A stretch of 64,000 bases of DNA from Tamarix chinensis (GCA_030549775.1 CM060177.1:33262514-33326513), one strand, 5' to 3'; positions 24,158 to 36,602 are shown, counted from the stretch's first letter. Numbers and translations are program-made. The notes: generated by a model not told the origin, from the sequence alone.

Positions 24158-25070
24158 AATATTTTTTTTGATAAATTAGGAATTTTATTTAAAATAGGGA
24201 AAGATTTGTCCTTCTCACCACAAACCATTCCCGCCACATTCTTGGAAGATTTTGAAAATCATGGCTAATCATTTCCCTAAACAAATTCACTATAAAACGT
24301 TCATCCATCACAAACCATACAGGATAAAGGTCCAAGCCATAATTATTATAAAAGCAAAACACCAAGTTAAGCTCATAACATATTATTTTCTTAATATCAA
24401 GCATTATTTTCATAATATTAAGCAAAACACATACATAATTAACCACATAATTAACCCATCCAAATTCCCAAATTCCGAACATTTCAAACAATCCTCACAC
24501 AACTGGGTCAAAATTCCCAAATTTCAGAAATCAAGCATATACCACATAATTAACCCATCCAAATCAATCATACAACACATACATACTCAATTCAGCAGAT
24601 AATTTAGCATAATCAAAGTTAATTCATGGAGAAATATCCGTTTGGATAACAAATATTTTTTTTTGATAAATTAGGAATTTTATTAAAAATAGGGAAAGAT
24701 TTGTCCTTCTCACCAATTCTTGGAAGATTTTGGAAATCATAGTTAATCATTTCCCTAAACAAATTCACTATAAAACTTTCATCCATCACAAACCATACAG
24801 GATAAAGGTCCAAACCATATTTATTATAAAAGCTAAACATGAAGTTAAGCTCATAACATATTATTTTCATAATATTAAGCAAAACACATACATAATTAAC
24901 CCATCCAAATTCCCAAATTCCGAACATTTCAAACAATCCTCACACAACCGGGTCAAAATTCCCAAATTTCAGAAATCAAGCATATACCACATAATTAACC
25001 CATCCAAATCAATCATACAACACATACATACTCAATTCAGCAAATAATTTAGCAAAATCAAAGTTAATTC
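24158..25070. repeat. Large tandem duplication, about 490-bp period
   Basis: Two near-identical copies begin with AATATTTTTTTTTGATAAA (about 24158 and 24649). Both continue through the same TTTCCCTAAACAAATTCAC phrase into the first units of the 160-bp array. The second copy has small deletions. The four frames of 100-116 codons here are repeat translations, not genes. Confidence 0.85.
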
Positions 25071-25880
25071 GTAGAAATTCCAAACATTTCGAACAATCCT
25101 CACACAACCGGGTCAAAATTCCCAAATTTTAGAAATCGAGAAGATACCACATAATTAACCTATCCAAATCAATCATACAACACATACATACTCAATTCAG
25201 CAGATAATTTAGCATAATCAAAGCTAATTCATAGAAATTTCGAACAATCCTCACACAACTGGGTCAAAATTCTCAAATTTCAGAAATCAAGCATATACCA
25301 CATAATTAACCCATCCAAATCAATCATACAACACATACATACATAATTCAGCAGATAATTTAGCATAATCAAAGTTAATTCATAGAAATTCTGAACATTT
25401 CGAACAATCCTCACACAATTGGATCAAAATTCCCAAATTTCAGAAATCAAGCATATACCACATAATTAACCCATCCAAATCAATCATACAAGACATACAT
25501 ACTCAATTCAGCAGATAATTTAGCATAATCAAAGCTAAGTCATAGAAATTCTGAACATTTTGAGCAATCCTCACACGACCGGGTCAAAATTCCCAAATTT
25601 CAGAAATCAAGCATATACCACATAATTAACCCATCCAAATCAATCATACAACACACACATACTCAATTTAGCAGATAATTTAGCATAATCAAAGCTAATT
25701 CATAGAAATTCCGAACATTTCTAACAATCCTCACACAACCGGGTCAAAATTCCCAAAATTCAGAAATCAAGCATATACCACATAATTAACCCATCCGAAT
25801 CAATCATACAACACATACATACTCAATTTAGCAGATAATTTAGCATAATCAAAGCTAATTCATAAAAATTTAATGGAAAA
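24465..25880. repeat. 160-bp satellite-like tandem array inside the inner CACTA
   Basis: The landmark GGGTCAAAATTC recurs near 24505, 24950, 25110, 25261, 25421 (GGATCA variant), 25581 and 25741. Spacing from 24950 is 160 bp, with one 151-bp unit that lacks part of the CCGAACATTT phrase. Unit content: AACAATCCTCACACAAC, GGGTCAAAATTCCCAAATTT, CATATACCACATAATTAACC, CAACACATACATACTCAATT, AGCAGATAATTTAGCATAAT. Units are about 90% or more alike by eye. Confidence 0.9.
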
Positions 25881-25929
25881 AAAAGTTAGGGTTTAGGATA
25901 ATTTATACCAAATAATATTAGCCAAAATA

Positions 25930-26300
25930 GGGCGGATAAAGGGCACTAGAGCTTCATCAAACGTCGAGGAATGTCCGCCGATGTGGACATCACTGGAGGT
26001 GGCTGGCGGTGCATCATGGTGGTGTCGTGGAAATGGCGCTGGAGTAGGTCGAGCGACCCACTCTACTTCCCTGCTCGCGCTGCTCGTCCGACCACAGTTG
26101 CTGCTGCCTCGCTCCCGTGCTGCCGTCGTCCGGTGGTTGTGCTGCAGTGGTGAGGTGGTGTCGTGGTGGCTGAAGAAAGCACGTAGAGGAGCAGGAAAGG
26201 GAAGGAAGAAGGGTAGAAAGGGGTCGGGCCTCAGCGCAGAAAAATCCAACAGGAAAGGAAGAGGGAGAAAGAAAGAAAAGGGGGGCGGAGGCTGTGAGTC
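25930..26300. other. GC-rich island in the inner CACTA, possible 5' exon or captured host DNA
   Basis: G/C-rich sequence abruptly bordered by AT-rich DNA. Both strands are open over more than 110 codons (25893-26249 minus; 25981-26352 plus), but the proteins are low-complexity (Pro/Ser/His-rich or Arg/Gly-rich) and unrecognised. CACTA elements often carry such islands, sometimes as captured gene fragments. I cannot tell which frame, if any, is used. Confidence 0.35.
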
Positions 26301-26618
26301 TGTGACCGACTATTATTTTTTTGTTAAGTATCTAAAATATGTTAACAAATAATTTTATTTGAATTTTATTTAATAAAAACCGTTTGAATAAAGATCCGAG
26401 AAATAAAATTTCTTTTCTTACAATTTTAAGTGACTAATAATAATTTTATATATTTATAAAAATGTCATCCATAAATAAAAATGGAAAAAACATTAAAAAA
26501 ATCATAAATAAATTGTAGAAATTTTAAATACAAAATTTTGTGAAGATCTTATCGACCTCATAAAAAAAATTCATAGACATAAATATTTTCCATAGATAAA
26601 AATTATTAAATTTTTTAT

Positions 26619-26623
<5 letters not shown>

Positions 26624-26666
<43 letters not shown>
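26624..26666. repeat. (TA)n microsatellite
   Basis: About 21 AT units near the right end of the inner CACTA. Confidence 0.9.
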
Positions 26667-26670
<4 letters not shown>

Positions 26671-26684
26671 CTTAAATGCTTGTA

Positions 26685-26847
26685 GCGACCAAAAAAATTA
26701 ACGATTAATGACCAAAAGTTACATTGGTTGTAATAGATATACCAATAATGACGACTTTTAATAGTGGTCGTTAATAATATATGAATAGTGACTAAAAAAA
26801 GTTTTTGGTCGCTAAATTGGTTGTTAATGCACCAGTTTTTTATAGTG
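26685..26847. repeat. Subterminal repeats of the inner CACTA, right side
   Basis: GCGACCAAAAA, TAGTGGTCGTTAATA and TTTGGTCGCTAAA motifs, the counterpart of 22474-22790. Confidence 0.8.
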
Positions 26848-27921
26848 AAACACCATTATCATTCCTCGGTTGGTTTGGCCCTAAAATTAGTAAAAAAAGC
26901 ATCATATACTTGCATTTCATGTAGAGCCACAGACGTAGATTACATATAAACAAAATCACCAGCCATATACTATAGGTGCTTTGATTGTGCAGATTCATCT
27001 ATCCACATAAAGCGCAAGACACATGTTTCTTCCTTCTTCACCAAATTTAGGAAATAAGCCTTCAATTGTCATCCATTGTGGAAACTCAAATAGATGTCTA
27101 AGAAGCCTTTCATCTATCTTCTCATTAGCATGCCATCTCAAGTTCTTGGCATCTTTGACATTATTAAACATCCTCCTAAATCTTAGTATTATAAAAAAAT
27201 ATCATAACACCTTAGATGACACCTCATTCTTCTTATATCATAGTGCTTTATATTAAGGATTAGGATAACTATCCGAAGATGCATTCTTATTGTGAAATAA
27301 TATACAATCATTAGGGTATGCATGTATATTCTCATAATTCATGCCCTTAGATGAAAGTATCTTCTTCACTTCATAGGTATGATCGATAATGACATTATCA
27401 TTAGGAAGCATATCTTTTACAAGTGTCAATAATTTTGTGATGCTCTTTTCACTCTATCTCTTACATGCTTTTATGTAGTATAACCTTAAAGTTGCAGATA
27501 ATCAAGTCAACATCTTACAATCACCTTACAAAGGTTTCTTCGAGTCTCTTAATAACTTCTCAAACATTTTTGGACAATCCCGAAAACTTTCCTCAACCTT
27601 TTATGTCATCTCCTCTAACAAATATCCCTTATAGTTATCAAATGATGATCCACTATTTTCCCTCTTAACATCCTTATTATCATATTTAGACATTGTTTCA
27701 CCATTCCATATCCAATGAGTGTAACTTATGTCAATTCCATACACAAATAAATGATCTCCCAAATCATTAGTGTTGACATGTTAAATATAAGAACAGTTAA
27801 AATAAGGGCACACTATTCTAATGGAGTCCCGAGCATGTTCAATTACAAACTTGATGAAAAACTCCACTCCTTTGTCATATTCTCTACACAAATAATTTGT
27901 AGACAACCATTTCCAATCCAT
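26848..27921 (-). pseudogene. CACTA Tnp2 transposase, N-terminal part
   Basis: The ATG at 27921 opens a Transpos_assoc-like domain: MDWKWLSTNYLCREYDKGVE, then CPYFNC, DLGDHLFVYG and YTHWIWNGE (27921-27700). The core follows in other frames: MNYENIHAYPNDCILFHNKN (about 27350-27295), DAKNLRWHANEKIDERLLRH (about 27165-27110), then EFPQWMTIEGLFPKFGEEGR (27105-27045). It runs through a decayed stretch to the insertion point at 26850, after a GPNQPRND block. Stops and at least two frame changes are present. Tnp2 normally runs from here straight into the 22470-21533 segment; the 4.4-kb inner CACTA lies between. Confidence 0.85.
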
Positions 27922-28952
27922 AGTTTTTCAATCTAGATGTATCCCACGTAAAAGTAATTATTACAAATCAATTTAACATTAAAAAATAATTCACAAACCA
28001 CTCATACTTAGAAAGAATTAATGTATAATGTATCATGCTATTCAATATATATATAAATCATTCCAACACATTTCCAAAAATATATCAATATACAAGCCAC
28101 TCATACTTAGAAAGAGTTCATATATGTGTCTATATAAATATACACACATACATACATATATAGCAAAAAATTTAAACAATGGTTCAAATTACAAAAGATA
28201 TATATGCTATGGGGTTAATGCAATAGTAGTACTATATACATCAAAAGGTTGATAAAGCCCAAACACCTAACTAAGAAAAAATCATAACCATCACACTAAA
28301 TCAACCAATAGTCTTATCAAGCTTGACTAATAACTATCACCCTCAAAGTCCATTCATCTCAATATGTCATCTATTCCATCATATCATTAACAGAGAGTCT
28401 AGTCATGGATACTTTAGGGTAACTAGGGTACATACTCGAAGGTAAGCTATGACGAAAACTCCCTTCATCATTAATCACCATCAACTCTCTAGCTATTCGA
28501 TCATAATTCCTAGAAAACACCTCACCCTCAACAAATCTTGGGTTTGGTGCATCAGTATGGTGGATAAACCAATGTAAAAACTAGATGTAGCCAATGACCA
28601 TGGCTCCATCTAAGGCAAGGCCAACAGCAAGTGATACAATCTAAAATGGAATGGGTCATACAATAAGCCGCTCACAAATAAGCAACCTAGCTCTTTATAT
28701 AGCCATATGACATCAGTCTATAGATCCATATCAGGCGCCATGCAAAGATATGGTGGAGGGTATGTAGTAGCAATGCACGACATCTCATTACTACAAATGA
28801 GAACATCCACTAAATCTTATAATCAAGGTTGTTCTCCAAATGATCTATATTCCAAAATATGTAAACTCTACAACAAGCTAGACAAATTATAAATATAATC
28901 TACCATATCTTAACCAACTATGTAAAGCTAATAACATGCCCGCATAAGATAC
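27922..28952 (-). other. 5' side of the Tnp2 gene, unassigned
   Basis: Upstream of the Tnp2 ATG in transcription order, between it and the Tekay-type insertion. Probably leader or intron of the CACTA. On the minus strand near 28450-28570 there is an open stretch (WFIHHTDAPNPRFVEGEVF) that I cannot assign. Confidence 0.4.
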
Positions 28953-29659
28953 TGTAACACCCCCAAAATTTACACATTTTTTTAAAAACAACACTTATAA
29001 ATTAAAATAGTAAATTCTAGGGATGCTACCACCACACTTAGTACCAGACCGGTTCACTCCTACCGTTCTAGTACCAAGTGCTAAGGCTAAGAAAACACTA
29101 CATATAACATTATTAATAATCCAAATTCATAAATACACAAATCAGAGTACACATAAGCCTTTACATAACTCAAAATATTGGCTATTGTCTTTTAGGGAAT
29201 AAAAATAACAATAATAATAAAATTGTTTTTATAGGCTCAAACATAATTAAAATATGACACGAGAAATAATCTTACAGGAAAACGGCCACGCCACTCTAGG
29301 ACCCAGTCCAACCCACAATCACTCGGCCCCACTTGATGTCCCATAGACATCAATAGCATCAAAATAAGCGTCTCCTACCTGCAACACGTTAGACGGGCCT
29401 TCTCCTCATGGGAAGGAGCAACACCCATGAACTGGTGATCAGTACGCTATGTACTGAGTAAGGTAACCGTGCACTAAAGCTAGCATACAAATTTCACACA
29501 ACCAATGCATAATAATAAGGGAGCATAGAATTCAATCATAATAGCATGAGATAAAATAAATGCTCAGGTGAAGTACCATGATTCAATACAGATCAGATTA
29601 TTTACTTCATTAAGCCTTTATCGAACTTTTTTTCACGCCATGCTCTTATCAAATCCATA

Positions 29660-30005
29660 TGAGTATGGGAACCCCACTATTTTTGTCGGTGGATCGGTCT
29701 CCAAGGCACTTTTGGCTCTTGGCCACTATTCTAGCTCGTAGATCGGTTACTACCCTACCACTATTATATGCCAGTGGATCGGTCTGACCCCTTTTCTCAC
29801 ATGGTGTTCTACTATAAGTCATTAGCATCTTCCGACATATTAACAACATATATGGTTTGGTTTATTGAGCTCGGGATCCCCACTATTTTAACTGGTGGAT
29901 TAGTCACAAGGGTAACATACCCTACCACTATTATACGTTGGTAGATCGGTCTCCAAGATACCGTAGTCCCTGGCCACTATTATGCTAGTGGATCGGTCTA
30001 GGCCC
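29660..30005. repeat. Array of dyad-symmetric units CCACTATTATA..(A/G)GTGGATCGGTCT
   Basis: Five or more copies of CCACTATT-(A/T)-...-GGTGGATCGGTCT (near 29673, 29731, 29761, 29880, 29928 and 29974). Each unit has CCAC(T) at one end and (A)GTGG at the other, so it could form a small hairpin. The same design recurs in LTR2 (38540-38785) and in the solo LTR at 47255-47775. Confidence 0.7.
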
Positions 30006-30169
30006 GACTCAACATCTTCAAATTTACGTAATTAATGTTTTAAGTATCTTATTCAGAAAACACATACCAAGACATACAAGTCAGACTCCTACCATGCTTA
30101 CTCTTTAATTCAGGTTAACCACTCCAACCCTAGTTCACCACCACTACCTTAGTTAATCATGACATACCC

Positions 30170-30420
30170 TAACACCCATGCAAACCCTAGCTCCACGTAA
30201 ACCCTAACTCCCATGCAAAACCCTGACTCCTATGCAAAACCTTAACTCAAATGTAAAACCCTAGTTCCACCATGCAAACCCTAATACCACCATGCCAACC
30301 CTAATACAACCATGCAACCATTAATACCACCATACAAACCCTAATACCATGCCACCATTAATACCACCATGCAAACCCTAATACCACTATGCAACATTAA
30401 TACCAACATGCAACCACAAT
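30170..30420. repeat. Minisatellite with plant telomere-like motif, left LTR
   Basis: About a dozen 20-bp-class units of the type CAAACCCTAATACCACCATG, alternating with CAACCATTAATACCACCATG. Each complete unit contains AAACCCTA, one period of the plant telomere repeat. Earlier units carry CTCC in place of TACC. Confidence 0.85.
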
Positions 30421-32987
30421 ATACATGCATGTCTTATGGGTCACATCAATTCACATTACATGCATAACTTGTACATATCATACGCATGCCATAAAATATC
30501 TTGAGAACATGTCTCAACCCCACATCATATTACATATACAATATATATAAGAATACACTTAGAACATATTATATTGTATGTCGCATGGCAAGTAAGACAT
30601 GTAAATCATATTACACACAATGACCTTAGATACACCGTTATCTAAAAATATCACTGGTCTTAGAGTACGCTCCTATACCACATGAGGGCTTTTACTGGGC
30701 CCACTTTTTATGGGGAAAATACTAGAATTAGGTTCCCTCCTAAAACTGCTATTATTTACTAACTTATCCTAAGACTTGGATTTTAATTAAAATAATACAA
30801 TATTAGAATTTAATATAAAAAATACTACTAAAAATACTAATGTAATTTAAAACGAATGGTGATATAAGGGTTTCTACCCTTCACCAAAATAATTTTAGTA
30901 AAGATAAGAATAATAATAATAATAACAACAACAATAATAATAATAATAATATTAATAGAAATAATAATAATAATAATATAATCCTAAAATTATAAGGTGG
31001 GGCTTTCGACCCTACCTCTGAATAATGAAAGTACTATTTAATAATAGTAATAATAATATTAATAACATATAATACTTATAATAATATTTAAATAATAAAG
31101 ATAATAATAATATTATTATTAATAATAGTAAAAATAGTAATAATAATACTAAAATACATATATGCGAAGAATAATTAAAAACTTAAGGCCTCAACCCTCC
31201 TTAATTAATTGACAAAAATAATAAAATAATTATACTAATAATAATATTATTAACAATGATTATAAACTTATAATAATACAAATAAATACTTATAATTCGA
31301 AACTAACCACCTAATTATCTCAAGAATAATCTCGACGCTGCCAAGGAAATTTATCAATAATATTACATCTAATAACAATAATAAAAATAATGATAATGAT
31401 AACAATTATAATCAAATAACCATTAAAAATGTGAATAAAAAAAAATAAATTTAAATAAATAGAAAAGAAGGGCTGAGAGGGTCTAGGGTTTCACCTTGTG
31501 TTGGCAATGATGGGTGGCACCGACGGTGATGCACGGCGGTGGCCGAAAAAGAGGGTAAAAAAGGAAAAAGTTAAGGTTTAAGAAGAAAGGGTGGAGAATA
31601 AGGGTGGAGGTTGAGGTGCTGGTGGTCGCTTAGGCTGAGAGGAGTAAAGTGAGGGTGGTGGTGCAGCAAGGGGCAGTGGAGCACAGCAGCAGAGGTGGCA
31701 GCCAAATGGAAAAAGTGAAGAAAAAGAGGGAGGAGAAGGAGAAAAGGGAAAAGAAGGTTATGGCTATGTGGAGGAGAATTAGTAGAAGCTTTTGGATGGT
31801 GCATAAGGCAGTAGAAGTGGCAGATGTGGTGACGGATGGTGGCTCAAGAGTTGCGAGGGTTAAAATTTTAGGTTGATGGGCAGGGGGTATCGCACGGTTG
31901 TGGTCGCTTGTGCAAGAAGAATCAAGGCAGATGGGTGGCTCAATTAATTAGAGGGCGGTGTAGGGAAGATTTTTGTGGGCCAAGGTGGCGACGATGTTGG
32001 CCAATGGCAATAGACGGCTCATTTGAAGTCACGGTGGCACATAGGTTTGCTCTTAGGGTTTTGAGAAGAAGAAATCTCGAAATCACACAAAACCAAGGCT
32101 ATTTATAGAGTTTAGAGGGAATGGTAGGGTTTTGGGGGTCAGCAAGAGGGTATTTTATGTAGGGTTTGGGTAGCCAGCGGCGTTAATTGGCCAAAAAATT
32201 TTTTGGTCGGGTCAAACCTTAGTGAAGGAATAGGGAGAAATCGAGCAAGAGATGAGGGAAACCGATTATACCAAGCTGATCTGCGAGTAAAGGGGAAGAT
32301 AAAGAGGGGAGAAACGGTTGACACGATTTTTGGGGCTTAAATATGTAGGTCGATTGCGGGTGCTGAAGGAGGAAGAAGGAAGGGGTGAATCGGCGGCCGG
32401 GGAAAAAGAAAAGAAAAAGGGGAAGAACTGGCCAGCTGGCAATGGTTATAAGTTCTTAAATCAGATGCTGTGTCCCAGGGAAATAAAGCACAGAGCGCAG
32501 CATTTCAACTGCAAAAGGAAGAAGAACAACTTTGGGCCGCCGGAGAAGGACAAGAAAAGGAAAAGATTAGGCCGCGCCTTAGGCCTAATTGGAAGAAGAG
32601 AAAAAGAAAAAGAAGTAAAAGAAAGAAAAAGAAAGAAAAGAAAGAAAAAAGAGGGAAGAAAAAGAAAAAGGAAAAAGGAAAATTTAAGTGGTTTGGGGTT
32701 AAATAAATAAATTAGAATATTTTGGGTAGTTAGAATAAAAATATTTAAATAAAATAATATTAAATTTTCTTTTTAGGCTATTTTAAGGTTTTTAAAATAC
32801 TTTTCTTAAATTCCTTTTTAATTTGCAAAAAGCCTAAATTTTCTTTTATAAAAATATTTATAAATTCTTTAATAATTTGTCCTGAATAAATCCTTCCCAT
32901 TCAAAATAAAATAATTAATTAAATAAATTCCCTAATAAATCCCTATTTTATTATATTTCTTAAAATGAATATTTTTGGGGCATTTCA

Positions 32988-33000
32988 TTACTGCCCCCTT
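32988..33000 (-). other. Polypurine tract of the Tekay-type element
   Basis: On the minus strand AAGGGGGCAGTAA lies directly next to the TGAAATGCCCC start of the 3' LTR. It primes plus-strand DNA synthesis in this class. Confidence 0.6.
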
Positions 33001-33214
33001 AAAAGCAAACTTCGTCCTCGAAGTCTCTTGTAGCTCTCTAGGGTTAGGTCTAGGGAATTCTAAGCATCTAGAATAACACATTATTGACTATACTTAACTC
33101 AACTACCCCCTTAAGAATAAACTAGATAAAAAGAATCTAACGTACAGTGAAAAGCTCCGGATATGCTTCTCGTATATCTTTTTCGATCTCCCAAGTAGCT
33201 TCCTCAGTTCCGTG

Positions 33215-34500
33215 TCAACTCCATAAGATCTTAATAAGAGGCACTGAACTCGTACGAGTCTTCCTCAGCTTAGTGTTGAGAATCCACACCAGTCGTTCCT
33301 CATAGGTCAGCGAATCATCTAAATCAATCTCATCTAGCTGGATTACATGCGATGGATCGGCAACATAATTCTGCAGGTGGGAAATGTGGAACATGTTATG
33401 CATGTGTATCAACTCTCGAGGAAGAGCTAATCTATAAGCAACTTCACCCACTTGCTCCAATATCTCATAGGGACTAATATACTTGGGACTTAACTTGCCT
33501 TTCCTTCCGAACCTTTGCACCCCTTTAGTAGGCAAAACCCTTAGCAACACCTTGTCTCTAGACTCAAAATCTCAATCCCTACACCTCTGATTGGCATAAC
33601 TCTTTTGTCAGCTCTAAGCTACTTTCATTCGATCCTAAATTTGTTGGACCTGACGGGTTATATCCTCGATCATTTCTAGTCCCAAGACAATTGTCTTGCT
33701 AATGTCGTTCCAACACAAAGGAGTCCTGCACTTCCTTCCATACAACGCTTCGAAGGGAGTCATCCCAATACTAGCATGATGACTATTATTGTATGAGAAT
33801 TCCACCAAATGCAAGCGCTCCTCCTAATATCCCTGGAAATCCAGTACGCAAGCCCTCAACATATCCTCTAAGGTCTGAATGGTCCACTCCGTCTGTTCGT
33901 CCGTGGCAGGGTGAAAAGCTGTGCTCATCTTCAATTAAGTCCCTAAAAATTCCTACAGCTTCCCCCAAAAGTGATAGAGGAACATCGAATCTCGATCTAA
34001 AACAATATCCTTTGGAACCCCATGATGGCTAACCATGAACTTCATATGAGCGCTTGCCAACTGTTCCATACTCCACGTGGACTTCATAGGGGTAAACACG
34101 GCTGAATTTGTCAATCTATCAAAAATAACCAAATAGTATCATAGCTGCTTCGGGTCCTTGGTAAACCACTCACAAAGTCCATAGAAATGGAGTCCCATTT
34201 CCACCTTGACACCTCCAAAGACTGAAGTAACCTTGTTGGCCTCCGATGTTCAATCTTGACCTTTGGATACACAAGACACCGGGATACAAACTCAGCTACT
34301 TCTCATTTCATACATGGCCACCAATACACCTTCTTGAGGTCCTTTTATAACTTAGATCCTCTTGGGTGAACCAAATAAGGAGTATGATGTCCTTCCTCCA
34401 TAATATGACGCTTAAGATCCGGAAAACTCCGGGTACACACCAACGACCCCTGAATCGAATACTGCCATCCCCATGGATTCTGAACCCCTCTGCTTTTCCT
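33215..34500 (-). pseudogene. Integrase and C-terminal chromodomain-like region, Tekay-type element
   Basis: The clearest part is 33215-33550: KGKLSPKYISPYEILEQVGE, VAYRLALPREL, HNMFHISHLQNYVADPSHV, then DLDDSLTYEERLVWIL. This is the GPY/F-type C-terminus and the start of the degenerate chromodomain typical of Tekay/Del. Toward higher coordinates, integrase core fragments are scattered in several frames with many stops (for example near 33786-33968 and 34308-34508). It would have mediated chromatin-targeted insertion. It is inactive here. Confidence 0.8.
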
Positions 34501-34599
34501 TCCCGCATCTTTTGTCAGATCCTCTCCAACTTAACATCTCTAATTTGGCTTGCTCGGATCTCTTTGAATATAGTTAGAGTGAGCATCAGGGTATTCATA

Positions 34600-36052
34600 T
34601 GGGCTTTGAGGTCTCCCTACTGAATCATCTCGATATCAAGATCTGATAATTCCCTTATCGTCCGATCAACAACCATGTGACACAACCTAGAATGTGCATT
34701 CTTCCTACTTAGAGCATCGGCAACCACGTTGGCCTTACCATCATGGTAGGTAAACTCAATATCATAATCCTTCACCAGCTCCAACCATCTTCTCTACCTC
34801 AAGTTGAGCTCCTTTTACGTGAAGATATACTTGAGATTCTTGTGATCTGTAAAAAAATTGCACTTAGCCCGTACAGATAATGCCTCTAAATCTTCAAAGC
34901 CAACACAACAGTAGCTAACTCCAAATCATGCATGGGATAATTTTTCTCATGTTTCTTCAGCTGCCGTGAGGCATAAGCCACCACTTTACCCTTCTACATT
35001 AACACGCATCCCAACCTATACTTGGATGCATCACTATAAACTTTGAACTCCTCAGTCCCGTCAGGTAAAGCTAACACCGGTGCAAAAGTCAACCTTTTTT
35101 TCAACTCTCGGAAAGCCACTTCACAAGCCTCATCCCATTGGAACATTTTTTCAGGAGATTAGTGAACGGTCTAGCAATCTTGGAAAAGTTCTGCACAAAT
35201 CGTTTATAATAACCAACAAAACCCAGAAAACTCTGAATCTCCGATATGTTCATAGGGGGCTTCCACTCTGTTATGGCCATAATCTTAAGTGGGTCCATAG
35301 CCACTCCCTTAACTGATACAATATGACCAAGGAAGGCTACCTCCTAGAGCCAAAACCCGCACTTCGACAGCTTCGTATACAGATGATGTTCTTTCAATGT
35401 GCTCAAAATAGTGCATAGATGCTGCTCGTGCTCCTCATTCCCTAGGATTACACTAGAATATCATCAATAAACACCACCACAAACTAGTCAAAGAAAGGTC
35501 TGAATATCCTCATCATCAAATCCATGAACACTACGGGAGCATTTGTAAGTCCAAAGGGCATCACTATAAATTCATAATACCCATATCGGATCAGGAATGC
35601 AGTCTTCATAATATTAGCATCAGTGATCCTGAATTAATGGTGCCCAGACCTCAGGTTAATCTTGGAGAACACTGTACCACCCTTTAGCTAATCAAATAAA
35701 TCATCAATCCTCGAAAGCAGATACCGGCTCTTTACCAGTAGTCAATGCAGAGACGGAGACTACCATCCTTCTTCTTCACAAACAATACTGGTGCTCCCCA
35801 CGGCGATACACTAGGCAGGATGTACCTATGCTCTAATAGTTCCTCCAACTAGGCCTTCAACTCTTTCAATTCAACCGGTTTCATTCTGTGTGGTGCCTTG
35901 GAAATAGGCTCAGCTCCCCGCACTAACTCAATCTTGAAGCCAATTTCCCTAACTGGAGGCATACTTGGTATTACTTTTGGGAACACGTTTGGAAATTCTT
36001 TAACCACTGGTGTACTGTCTAGTGCAGTCAAATCTTTATTGAGCTCCTGCAC
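34600..36052 (-). pseudogene. Reverse transcriptase / RNase H, Tekay-type element
   Basis: 36052-35849 carries the linker and RT start (VVKEFPNVFPKVIPSMPPVR, APHRMKPVELKELK). Further fragments are [20 protein letters not shown] (about 35760), FIDDIL (about 35462-35480, catalytic Asp pair kept) and [20 protein letters not shown] (35170-35235, in the 35101-35304 frame). RNase H pieces follow to about 34700. At least ten stops or frameshifts separate the fragments. Confidence 0.8.
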
Positions 36053-36172
36053 ACTGCATAAATATAGAGGATACCCGTTCTAGATCAAAGTATGCAATGT
36101 AACTGCTGACACTACCTTAGTGGTCAGCTCGGGATAAGTCTTTTGGTATGAAACCCTAGCTCCCTTCTGGCC

Positions 36173-36508
36173 TCACAAAATCACCCGCTCCTGGGCACAA
36201 TCAATAACTGCTCTGTACCTTCCCAGTATATCCATGCCCAGAATCATGTCAAAATCTTTTAGATCCATCTTGACCAGATAAACTAGGAAGTCTACCTCTC
36301 CTATATCTAAGGCCACGTTAGAAAACATCTGACTATACTCCATCTTGTCACCCGACGGAAGTATAACATATAGCTCTACTCTAGCAGATGGTGATAATCC
36401 AACCTTAGCAGCAAATGCAGAAGAAATGAAAGACAACGTGGCACCCAAATTAAATAGAACATATGCTGGCAATGAATAAATGGTGAACATACCAGTAACG
36501 ACATCCAA
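36173..36508 (-). pseudogene. Aspartic protease of the Tekay-type element, active site mutated
   Basis: 112 codons open. The retropepsin-like region reads YVLFNLGATLSFISSAFA where the family has an (D)(S)GA(T) active site. The catalytic Asp is Asn and the next residue Leu. The second landmark, FDMILGMDILGRYRAVID, is intact. The protein could not process Gag-Pol even if expressed. Confidence 0.8.
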
Positions 36509-36602
36509 TTGCTGATCTACCTCAGCCTGACTGATAACGTTCAGGCGCCCTCCTAACTTGCCTCCCTTCTGAAGATGAGGCCTAGATCACTGTGGTCTTC
36601 CT

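Larger units (their letters stand above)
22474..26847. mobile_element. Non-autonomous CACTA element inserted in the Tnp2 gene
   Basis: 4,374 bp. Ends: CACTACTGAAAACTAGG at the left and, inward from the right, CACTATAAAAAACTGG. Both ends continue into matching subterminal DNA (TTTTAACGACCAA / GCATTAACAACCAA). Three-base AAA duplications flank it. Removing it and one AAA joins the two halves of the Tnp2 frame in register, which defines the ends independently. It has no transposase of its own. Inside: TTGGTCGTTA-type subterminal repeats, AT-rich filler, a 160-bp tandem array (24465-25880), a GC-rich island (25930-26300) and two (TA)n tracts. It would need transposase supplied in trans. Confidence 0.9.
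28953..32987 (-). repeat. 3' LTR (left copy) of the Tekay-type element
   Basis: 4,035 bp, starts TGTAACACCCCC and ends GGGGCATTTCA on the plus strand. It contains hairpin-like repeats (29660-30005), a telomere-motif minisatellite (30170-30420), AAT-type arrays (30905-31410) and a GC-richer, purine-rich end (31490-32700). The frames at 31649-32710 are Lys/Arg/Glu-rich low-complexity translations and are not called as genes. Confidence 0.92.

Noticed and set aside
24189..25047. Several 100-116-codon frames on both strands
   Set aside because: All are translations of the 490-bp and 160-bp tandem repeats and are open on both strands.
29649..30005. CRISPR-like spaced repeats
   Set aside because: This is a plant nuclear sequence. 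The repeats are degenerate, the spacers are themselves related, and they sit inside an LTR shared by both LTR copies.
32318..32710. Lys/Arg-rich frame that could pass for a nuclear basic protein
   Set aside because: It lies in the purine-rich end of a Tekay-type LTR. The same stretch in the other LTR (41388-41662) has different frames, so it is not under coding constraint.
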